Part shown: positions 55,425-64,000 of the stretch, one piece after another
Position numbering within the stretch: position 1 is the first letter of the stretch
Layout of the letters: every line of letters begins with the position of its first letter
DNA from: Orientallactaga sibirica
Taxonomy: Eukaryota > Chordata > Mammalia > Rodentia > Dipodidae
DNA length: 64,000 nt
Direction of reading: 5' to 3'
NCBI GenBank assembly: GCA_036365145.1
Contig: JAEOAD010002232.1
Span: 2,425,001 to 2,489,000, forward strand
The notes under the pieces: generated by a model
The model's database searches: none
What the model was told of the DNA's origin: nothing
The model's input: only the letters and a program-made list of their open reading frames with translations
Translations under genes and position numbers: made by a program

Positions 55425-56444
55425 TAGTCAAGTCCTTTTAAACACACTGCAAACTTGCCCTGTTTTGTAGTCTTCTACGAGGTTTGCAGAGTGCTGCTGT
55501 AATCCTTGTTCGCCATTCCATGGACTCCTGTGCATGTCTTCCCATTGCATACTGTCCCCAAAGCCCCCTCTGTGCTCTCTCCGGACCCTCTGGAGCCTTG
55601 AGTACTGCCAGTCCTTGTAGCCACTGAGGACCGTCAGTGTAGGACAGGTGAGAACTTTAGTGGAACCATGTGCAAATGGGGCAGGCTCCTTGGAACACAA
55701 GTCATGGGATGGGACACAGTGGAGTCAGTTGGCCTGGCTGTGGGCTCCATCTGTTTCTGAGCCACCTAGGATCCCAGTGCCTTCACTCCCTGCTCTGTAG
55801 CAGGCAGCCACCAGAGTGAGAGGAGGCCTGGGAGCTTGGCATCTCTTTTGTTCCCTTTCCCGGAGCCAAACAAGGGTGTGAGCAGCAGACTTGGCTTCTG
55901 CTGCGTTGATAGCTTCATCAGACCCAGCACCTCCTGCCTGCTAATTGCCTTCCTCGGCACCACCAGCCCCTCCTGTCCCCTCACTGGGAGCCCTCTGCAG
56001 ACATGCAGACACAGCCTCCAACTGTCACAGTGACAAGAGCTGTGTTTCATGGGAGTGGCAGTGTGCAGGTTGTGTAGTGGGATTGCACAATTACTAACCC
56101 ACTGTCTGCATAGAGAATCCTGGTTGCCCAGGTCTCTCAACCAAGTCCAGCTAGCCCAACAGGACCCCAGACTTCAGGAGAACATTTTGGAATCACTCTT
56201 TAGGTCACTGACTGGCAGCTGGAGGGCTTTATGATAATTTATTCATTGGCACCTAGGCTAACTGGGGTAAAGGTGAGAACTGCTCCCCAAAAAGCTGGCA
56301 GTAGAAAGAATTCTGGCAAGAAATCCAGAGAGGGCTGGGTGGGTCCCTTTCCGACTCTGCTGTGGGTTTCCATGTCTGTTCAGTGGGGTGAATGGGCTAG
56401 CCTTCCTACCTCCTGGGTTATGGTGAGGGTGAGAAGCAATGAAG

Positions 56445-56570
56445 GAGATGAGCATCCGGTACTAACCACGAGGTGCCAAGCCTTTCACCCCTTCCAGCCC
56501 ATCTTAGAGATGGGGACATAGAAACCCAGGGAGGTCTGACACCAAGGCCACATGAAAACTAAGGCCATGT
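56445..56570 (-). mobile_element. MIR-like fragment, antisense
   Basis: gaggtgccaagcctttcacc, cccatcttagagatggggac, atagaaacccagggaggtct. Confidence 0.5.
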
Positions 56571-56611
56571 GTTACATATGAGGCTTTGGGGCTAGCCACT
56601 ACATGCCAACA

Positions 56612-56762
56612 CCTGTTTATTTTCTCGAGTCAGGGTCTTGCAACATAGCCCAGGCTAGCCTGAAGCTCACTATATGGCTCGGACTGGTCTCAAATTCTCA
56701 ATCCTCCTACCTCAGCTTCTTGAGTGCTGGGACTACAGAGATGGCCCACCACATACTGACCT
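56612..56762 (-). mobile_element. B1-type SINE, antisense, old
   Basis: gtcagggtcttgcaacatag, cccaggctagcctgaagctc, gagtgctgggactacagaga. Confidence 0.85.
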
Positions 56763-57194
56763 CTTCTTAATTTTAAGCATCTCCCATGTGTCCTGCTCAG
56801 ATGTGGGCCAGGTATTGGGCACTTGCAGGCAGCCACTGCCTGGGGCAATGAACACTACACCTAAGCAGTAGCTTAGGACCCATGAGACAGCCTGGTAGGA
56901 GGGCCTGTCATGGAAGTAAATCCAAGGTAATTAGCAAGTCTACCTGACCAGCTCCAAAGCAGGTCTGGTCTGGACAGCAGACTATGGGATAGGCCCGCCA
57001 GTCCAGGAAAACTGACAAGCAGGCACTCAATGAGCCAGTTCTGGGGACCGAGTGCTACCTGTTTCATCTGTATATACTTTTCAATGTGCCTTATAATTCT
57101 ATGTCTGACATCTCTCTATATGGTGATTGCCCAGGTTCCCCTGGGGGAGAAATGACATTCACACTATGGTGAAAATGACTATCACCAAGGATTT

Positions 57195-57410
57195 CTTTAA
57201 TATTTTATTTATTTACTTAAAGAGAGAAAGAGGCAGATACGGATATAGAGAGAAAATGGGTGTGCCAAAGTCTTTAGTCACTGCAAATGAACTCTAGACA
57301 CATGAACTACCTTGTGTATGTTGCTTTACGTGGGTACTGGGGAATCAAACCTGGGTCCTTTGGCTATGCCAGTAAGCACCGTAACTGCTAAGCCATCTCT
57401 CCAGCCCTTA
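57195..57410 (-). mobile_element. DIP SINE, antisense, with target site duplication
   Basis: Perfect duplication caccaaggattt at 57183-57194 and 57411-57422. Confidence 0.93.
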
Positions 57411-57629
57411 CACCAAGGATTTTAATGTGGGGGGTGGGCAGAGGGAAAGGAGTGGCAGAAGTCAATGGGAACCTGATGATGGCACAGGAAGGTAGGCAAG
57501 ATGGCATCTGGAAGGGTGCTGCCAGTGGGTTCATCTAAGTTCCTGGTGAGGCGGGGGAACCCTCCCCCACCACAACCACATGGCCTCCTGGCACCATAGT
57601 TCCAAGGAAAGAGAAAGGACTTAATGCCC

Positions 57630-57705
57630 ACAGACCTGAATCTTGTGGCTGTGCTATCAGCTAACTGTGTGACTTTGGGAACGTCCTCACTCTGGGCCAC
57701 CCTGG
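57630..57705 (+). mobile_element. MIR-like fragment, sense
   Basis: cagctaactgtgtgactttg, ggaacgtcctcactctgg, in MIR core order. Confidence 0.5.
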
Positions 57706-58911
57706 TTTCCAGCCTTCTAACTCAAAGACATCTGCTCACCTCCCTCCCTGCCCCCAGCAGAGGATGGCTGGACAGGGACAGATGAGCTCCCCTTGGCCCT
57801 CCTGCAAGCAGTCCTGGCTTAGGGCCATAGCACCGCCCCTTCTGGCTCCTTCAACCCCACTGTGGCCTCAGAGCAGCAGCCGGAGTGAATTCCAGGCTAA
57901 ATATGGAGGTGCAGACCCAGGCTTCTCCCACCTGCAGGCCTGAGGTCCAAACTCTGCAGCTGTGGACTGCCACAATACTGCCATCAAAACGCTGATTCAG
58001 AAACTGCACACAGCCAAAAACCATGCAGGTCAGGAGGATCAGAGCAACAATGAACTTCCAGAGCCATCAAAACCCTGGCAGCCTCTAGAGTCCAGCAAGC
58101 GCATGCCCGCCAGTTCAACAGCACAGAGAAAACAGGGCCGGTGAAGGCCCCCTGGCATACACCAATTTGTTTCCCAAAAGGGAACAATGAACGACACAAT
58201 GTTAAAAACTGAAAAACGATTGCTTCTGAGTGGCAGCGCCCTCTCCTCTAGGCTGAAATGTATACTTCTTTCTTTAAAGAAGGCCCACGTGACCTTAGTT
58301 CTCATCCTCATAGCCAAGAGAGAAGCATCCAGGGCTTGCAACATTGTCACAAAAGGCCCAAGTCTCACGAGGTCAGGGAGAGAGCTTTCTACCTACTATC
58401 TCAGACTGAATCCAGCCTGAGGGTGACCCAGTGTGAGCTGTACCTCCTGTCCCCTCTCCGATATCATAAACAGTGACATCTATCATGTGATCAGAGTTCA
58501 TCTGCGTTCCCTATAAATCACGCATGAAGTCTGGTAACTGGGAGAATAGCCCAATCTGGCAAGATCACACTGTTCACACCAGGTCGAATGGATTAGGACT
58601 TGGTCGGACACACAGGAAGACAGAGGTGGAGAACAGTGGTGCATCTCTACCTGTGGGATGCAGGGACTGCCAGAAGCTGGCAGAAGCCGGGAGAGATGCC
58701 TCCAACTGGCCCTCCCTGACAACACTTTGATTCTGTTCTTCAAGCCTGCAGGTTCCAAGAACAAATTTCCTTGTTTTAAGGCCGTAGAACTCTGTGATAA
58801 GGGTCCTGGGAAAGTAAGACACACAACCCCAAGTGGGCCCACCACCAACCCCAACAGTGGGACTGTTGCCTTTCCACTGGGTAGTAGTTTTATTTTCTAC
58901 ATTTTTTCTTT

Positions 58912-58982
58912 CTGATGGTGAACACAGGCCTTATGCATGCTAGGAAAGGGCTCTACCACTGAATTATAATCCCCAGTCCTCT
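58912..58982 (-). mobile_element. ID-like SINE fragment, antisense
   Basis: tgcatgctaggaaagggctc, taccactgaattataatccc. Confidence 0.6.
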
Positions 58983-58990
58983 TTTTACCT

Positions 58991-59181
58991 TTTTTTTGAA
59001 AAAAAAAAATTGGGGGTGGGGGGAAAGATAATGAGCATGCCAGGGCCTCCTGCCACTGCATGTGAACTTCAGATACATGCTCCACTTTGTGCATGTGGCT
59101 TTGCGTGGGTATGGAGAATTGAAGCTGGACTGGTAGGCTTTGCAAACAATATCTTTAACCACTAAGCCATTTCTCCAGCCC
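58991..59181 (-). mobile_element. DIP SINE, antisense, old
   Basis: A-rich and G-rich run, cagggcctcctgccactgca, ending gccatttctccagcccc. Confidence 0.83.
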
Positions 59182-59195
59182 CTCTTTTCATTTAT

Positions 59196-59229
59196 TATTA
59201 TTTTTTTTTTTTTTTTTGGAGAGAGACAC

Positions 59230-59261
<32 letters not shown>

Positions 59262-59462
59262 GAAGACAGATGGAGAATGGGCGTGCCAGCAGCCTCTCAG
59301 CTGCTGCAAAGGAAACCCAGATGTGTCCGCCCCCTTGTGGGCAAGTGCGGCATTGCGCCCTTGTGTCACTGCATCTGGCTAAACGTGGGACCTGGAGATT
59401 GGAACTGACGGTCTTAGGCTTAGCAGGCAGGCGCCTTAACCACTAAGCTATCTCTCCAGCCC
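59196..59462 (-). mobile_element. DIP SINE, long-body variant, antisense
   Basis: Carries the extra block cttgtgggcaagtgcggcat tgcgcccttgtgtcac, close to that in the copy at 19376. Ends ctatctctccagccc. It lies next to the previous SINE. Confidence 0.9.
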
Positions 59463-59469
59463 TCATTTT

Positions 59470-59582
59470 TTATTTGAAGATAGGGTCTCACTAAGTTGCT
59501 TAGGCTGACCTTGAACTTATGATCCCCTTCCCTTAGCCTCACTAAGTAGCTGAGATTATAAGCCACCAGGCATAGCTCTATA
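59470..59582 (-). mobile_element. B1-type SINE, antisense, old
   Basis: gaagatagggtctcactaag, ttgcttaggctgaccttgaa, agtagctgagattataagcc. Confidence 0.75.
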
Positions 59583-60996
59583 AAAAACGAAACGTTAAAC
59601 CAGAAACCAGCTCCCACAGCCCAGTCAAGGGTCTCTGATCCACTAAGCTCTAGAGCATTGTGGGAGGTGGTAGAGGTGGGGACACACATAGGGAAGATCA
59701 GGGAAAGAGACAGGGCTTGTCTGCCTGCTCCTTCTGTGGCTGAGGGAGACAGAAGTGGTGAAAGCATACATTTAGTAGATCTGTGCAAGCTTGCGTTCTT
59801 CTCTACTTGGGATAGGAACGGGAAGTGGGAGATAAAGAGAAATGCCAAGGAAATTCATTCAAGCCAGTGCTTTTCTGGCTTCAGGTTTGGATCAAAGTAA
59901 TTAAGGAGGGGCCCATGGAAAGAACACTGCCTGGAGTCAGACAGGAGCAGCAGAGGGCTGTCTGAAGCTGGAGGCAAGGGAGCAAGGAGAAAGGAGGCCA
60001 CAGGGCGGGGCAGGCAGCAGTACAGACAGCTCATGAGGGCTGGAGACAGGAGTATGCTGGAATGTACAGAGATGTGAGCGTAAAGAGAAGCAGCAAGTAC
60101 AGTCCCAGCCATGGACTCGGGATAAGGTAGGTGGCAGGAAAGCCAACTACCACAGGAAATGTAGGCCAGGTTCACAAGCTAGATGTAGCTCTGCTCTGAA
60201 CTGCCTAAGATCTAGGTGTCCCGAGGTGATGGAGTGGAGGCTGGAATGGGATCAGAACCTGCCTCAAGTGTAGCACTCAGAGGCTGTCAGAAGGGGCAAT
60301 AAGGCCTAGGAAGGGGGCAGGTGAGAAGGAACTGGGACCAGAATGCTCCAAATCCCCCGCATTGGCAGGACACAGAGAACAGGTCCCGGGGAGGTTGGTG
60401 AACAGGCAGAGTAGGGAAAGTAAAGTGTGGAAACCATTGACAGAGTGAGAGGGCAGAAGCCACCAGGAAGGCAAGCCAAGGCTGAGTGCCCCATGGTAAG
60501 GAACAAGGGTCCTCACAAGGCAATGGGGTCCTGGAAGGTGTGTTCACTTCTGAGCCTCCTTCAAGAAATACTCCATGGTCACCCGGAGAGGAAAGGCTGA
60601 AGAGATGGGGCAAGCAAGACGCTAACTAAACCAGTGTCCCTCTGCTTCCCTCCATGCCTTCTCTTGACTACTTCCCAGTCTCGAGGGTACTACCCTTTGG
60701 TGAAGAACAGGACAAGGGACTGGTTATGTTGATGTATTCCTCTTCCCAGACATACCTTAAAAAGAGCAGAATTCTGCAAAATGCAAAAACATATACAGGA
60801 CTTGAAAATGTTTTTGTTTCTATATAATCCAGATGCTAAAGAAAAAAAAGGAAGAGGCTAAATTGTCTTAAAGATGTCGCAATCGGTAAAACAAATTTGG
60901 TTAGAATTTGGAACTATAGGTATTGAGAGCTGAGAATGACCTAGGTTGCAGCCTCTTATTTTGCTGTAAAGTGAGGCCATAGAAAGTCGGACAGTT

Positions 60997-61129
60997 GGGG
61001 ATGGAGAGATTGCTCAGTGGTTAAGGCACTTATGCAAAGCCTAAGGACCTGGGTTCGATTCCCCAGTACTCACATCAAGCCAGATGCATGAGGCGGCACA
61101 TGCGTCTTCATTTGCTCTCTCACAAATAA
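60997..61129 (+). mobile_element. DIP SINE, internally shortened, sense
   Basis: ggggatggagagattgctca, ggttcgattccccagtac. Most of the segment between atgcgtcttcatttg and the tail is missing. Confidence 0.85.
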
Positions 61130-61376
61130 TTTTTTTAAAATTTTTTTTGTTTATTTTTTATTTATTTTTTTGAGAGCAGCAGATGGAGAGAGAGAGAGAA
61201 AGAGGCAGAGAGATAGAGAATGGGCACACCAGGGCCTCCAGCCACTGCAAATGAACTCCAGACGCATGCGCCACATTGTGCATCTGGCTCACGTGGGTCC
61301 TGGGAAATCAAGCCTTGAACCAGGGTCCTTAGATTTCACAGGCAAGCGCTTAACCGCTAAGCCATCTCTCCAGGCC
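61130..61376 (-). mobile_element. DIP SINE, antisense, inserted in the tail of another DIP
   Basis: Duplication cacaaataa at 61121-61129 and 61377-61385. The two copies form a head-to-head-type inverted pair with adjoining tails. Confidence 0.92.
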
Positions 61377-61385
61377 CACAAATAA

Positions 61386-61505
61386 ATATTTTTAATTTAA
61401 TTTTTTAATTTAATTTATTGATTTTGAGAGAGAAAGTGAGACGGAGAAAGAGAGAGAGAGAGAGAATGGGTGCATCCAGCCACTGCAAACCAACTCCAGA
61501 TGCAT
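61386..61505 (-). mobile_element. DIP SINE, antisense, truncated
   Basis: T/A-rich tail, GA-rich tract and caaccaactccagatgcatg. The rest is replaced by LTR-like sequence from 61506. Confidence 0.8.
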
Positions 61506-61998
61506 GGGAGGAAAGGGTTTATTCCAGGCTTACAGGGTTCAGGAGAAGTTTCATCACCACCCTGCTCACATCTTCTTCACACGTACAGGGTGGGAGCAAC
61601 AAGTGGAGAACTAGCTTTGGGCACATTGTGGACTGGACCAATCAACTCCAAGGTCTGTCCCCAGCAATATACCTCCTCCATCCAGCAAGGCCTTGCCTCC
61701 CAAAGACTCCACCAGCTAGGGACTAAGTAAGAAGTTTAATCACAAACACTTGAGACCATGGAGGACATTTAATTTACTTACTTAATTAATTAACTTATTT
61801 ATTTATGTGAGAGAAAGACAGAAAGAGAGAATGGGCAAGCCAGAGCTTCTAGCTACTGGACGAACTCCAGACGCATGCACCGCCTTGTGCACCTGACTTT
61901 ACGTGGGTCCTGGGGAATCAAACCTGGGCTGTTAGGCTTTGCAGGCACGTAAGTACTTTAACCACTGTGCAATCCCTCCATTTTACATTCAAGCCACC
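61506..61998 (-). mobile_element. MaLR-like solo LTR, antisense, split by a DIP SINE
   Basis: aggaaagggtttattccagg, caccagctagggactaagta, then, beyond the SINE, acattcaagccaccacac. The arrangement matches the LTR at 43365. Confidence 0.5.
61771..61980 (-). mobile_element. DIP SINE, antisense, inside an LTR
   Basis: (TTTA/TTAA)n tail and a complete body ending gtgcaatccctcca. Confidence 0.87.
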
Positions 61999-62017
61999 AC
62001 ACATACACACACAGCAA

Positions 62018-62052
<35 letters not shown>

Positions 62053-62055
62053 ATG
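62018..62055. repeat. (AAAT)n microsatellite
   Basis: About nine units with no SINE body attached on either side. Confidence 0.9.
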
Positions 62056-62277
62056 AAAAAATTTTAAGTTAAAGAAAATAGAAATGGTCTAGAAACTCCC
62101 GCAAGGTCTTCAAGCTGGCTAGTCACCAGAGAAATGTGAGAAGAGCACCAGGAATGCTGACCCTACCCCACCCCCCCACACACCCAGGGTAGAGGAAACT
62201 GGTCCTCAGTGTAGAATGGGAGTGATGCAGATGTAACCTGTTTTCGGTGAGGCACAAGTATGTAAAGAATTATTTGA

Positions 62278-62510
62278 GGGCTGGAGAGATGGCTTAGTGG
62301 TTAAGTGCTTGCCTGTGAAGCCTAAGGACCATGGTTCAAGGCTCGATTCTCCAGGTCCCACGCAAGCCAGATGCATAAGGTGGTCCACACATCTGAGGTT
62401 CATTTGCAGTGGCTGGAGGCCCTGGTGTGCCCATTCTCTCTCTCTCTCTGCCTTTTTTTCTCTCTGTCACTCTCAAATAAATAAATAAATAAAAATAAAC
62501 AAAAAAAATT
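62278..62510 (+). mobile_element. DIP SINE, sense, with target site duplication
   Basis: Duplication taaagaattatttga (62263-62277) and taaagacttatttga (62511-62525), one mismatch. Confidence 0.92.
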
Positions 62511-63849
62511 TAAAGACTTATTTGAATGCATGCACAATCTAAGTCTAGCCACACATGCCTCCCAACTCTCTCCAAGAATGTGTTCAGCAGAGGCCACTGC
62601 CCCCAGGACAGGTGCCCGCTAGCACCTGACTTCTGCCTTCTCAAAGTTGGCAGTGCCCCTCCCCCCAAACGCAAAGGGGAACATCTGCGGGGGTTATTTT
62701 CTGACTCAGCTATAAGGAGTGTGGCACTGGAAGGGAAGCACTGACAAGCATGTGACCAGGAAAGGTGACTGGTGAGCAGAAGGGATTCTCAGTGGCCACT
62801 GCGGGCCTCAGCAGGCCAGCTGCTGGACCACATTGAATCAGCTCCACCCCTGACAGATGGGACTAGCCCTCAGTGAAACCCCAGGGCACCTCTCCAGCCT
62901 GGAGGAGGTCACAACTCTAGGATGACCCAGGCCCAAGTAAGGATGGAACCAACGTACCATGAGCTCCTACCCATAGTTTCATGTTTTAGAAGTGTAGACT
63001 GTCCAAAGGAGCAAAACCTGCAGGGCACATGGGGCTGTCATGATTCGGAACAGGACACCCTCGTGGGGGAAAGTGTGGGGTGCACGCATCCACGCTATGT
63101 TCCCAGCCTCATCCAAAGCCATGGGTCCTGGGAATGGTTCCTCTCCTTGAAGCCAGGACGGGTCAAGGGCAAGATGGGGTTATCTATAGGATGCAAAGGC
63201 TGGGAGAGGGGGAAGCCCAGGCTGAGTCAACACTTCGTGGAATGTTTCTGTCCTTTTTCCAAATGCCTTCTGCATTCTACTCTCTCTGCTGAACTTTATC
63301 TACATGGAGTTTTCTTGTTCATCTTCCAGTGATGTGGGCACTCCAAAATGCACTTATATCCCTCTACTGGCTCTGCCCTGGCCCGTGCAAACAGATGCTC
63401 TGGAACTGAGGCTTTGGGCCCCAAGTCTTTTTGCTCCTCAACTCTGCCCCACACGCAGGCTCCAGAGACAGAGAGAGCCCCACAGGAATCACTGAAAGTT
63501 CTGCCCCAAGCAGGGCCTCTAACCAGAGCAGCCTTTCTAGTGCAACTTTAGAGTCGCGGCCTGGAGTGGGAAGGGGCAGCTTAATTTTGATCTGGGCAAA
63601 TTGTGTGAGCCATGCGCTTAAAGTCCATATATTCTACTACTCTAGGCAGTCTCTATGTCCGTGAAAATAAACTTCAGCGAAGTAACGCTGACACTGAGGT
63701 GGAATAGATACTGATGGCTCCAGTAAGTGGGCTCTGCAAACGAAATGGTTCACAGAGCCAACTTCCCAGCCTTGGTGACTGTCAGAGATGAGGAAGCTGA
63801 GAGAGAATGAGGGTTCCCCAGAGGTGCCCAGGTGACCTGAAGTGAAATC

Positions 63850-63925
63850 AACAGAGCCAGGCCATCATTCCTCTCTGGTCTTCAGTGTCTTTATCTATAA
63901 ATGGGTCAGCTCTGAGCATATGAAA
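63850..63925 (+). mobile_element. MIR-like fragment, sense
   Basis: tcttcagtgtctttatctat, aaatgggtcagctctgagc, short and diverged. Confidence 0.4.
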
Positions 63926-64000
63926 AATACAGACTTGGACTCTTACAAGCTGCTAAACTACATCATCTGGGTCTTGGGCATAGGAGTAAACATGTATTTT

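Larger units (their letters stand above)
36900..64000 (-). other. CTIF: CTIF 5'UTR intron (3' part) or region upstream of the start-codon exon
   Basis: The acceptor at 36901-36900 shows that at least one more 5' exon lies upstream on the minus strand, that is, at higher coordinates. No CpG-rich block or convincing non-coding first exon is visible here, so the region is best read as part of a large first intron. It contains SINEs, LTRs and microsatellites listed separately. Stretches with nothing I recognise include 37030-38100, 41010-42680, 43930-45370, 47720-48570, 51460-52640, 53400-54110, 55440-56440, 59590-60990 and 62530-63780. Confidence 0.75.

Noticed and set aside
106..62510. tRNA-like box A and box B motifs at many sites, possible tRNA genes
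   Set aside because: They occur at fixed positions in DIP SINEs. None folds as an intact cloverleaf by eye, and all have SINE bodies and tails.

Overview
The window is mammalian nuclear DNA from a rodent, most likely a dipodoid (jerboa group, for example Jaculus). It is crowded with two SINE families. One is tRNA-derived, about 200-250 bp, begins with a 'ggctggagagatggctta' head, carries box A and box B motifs and ends in (AAAT)n; it matches the B2-superfamily element I know as DIP from jerboas. The other is a 7SL-derived B1 family. I count roughly 43 DIP copies or fragments and about 16 B1-type copies. Older L1, MaLR-like LTR, MIR, L2, ID/B4 and MER5-type remnants make up most of the other recognisable sequence. 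The genus is an inference from these SINEs.

Only one protein-coding gene can be supported: CTIF (CBP80/20-dependent translation initiation factor), on the minus strand. Five coding exons are present. In gene order they are 36899-36692 (start codon at 36871-36869), 27503-27432, 7651-7578, 6494-6390 and 1146-1071. All have AG/GT splice sites, and the phases join perfectly (0, 0, 2, 2, 0). They give the first 169 residues of the protein. The MIF4G half and the stop codon lie beyond position 1. The promoter and first 5'UTR exon(s) are not visible and probably lie beyond position 64000.

Layout: 1-1070 is the start of the intron after residue 169. 1147-6389 is a 5.2-kb intron with a MIR, a B4-like SINE, an ancient L1 3' end and a MER5-type fragment. 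6495-7577 is a short 1.1-kb intron. 7652-27431 is a 19.8-kb intron with an L1 broken by an LTR, a five-SINE nest at 19.4-20.5 kb and a nearly repeat-free block at 23-26 kb. 27504-36691 is a 9.2-kb intron holding a MaLR-like provirus. 36900-64000 is the 3' part of a large 5'UTR intron with many SINEs and the largest microsatellites.

I found no second gene, no RNA gene other than SINE-internal tRNA-like sequence, no CRISPR array, and no credible new biological system. The points most worth a second look are the structure of the CTIF exons (tandem acceptor, frame-neutral exons), the nested SINE arrays, the two-LTR MaLR structure, and repeats that could form unusual DNA or double-stranded RNA.
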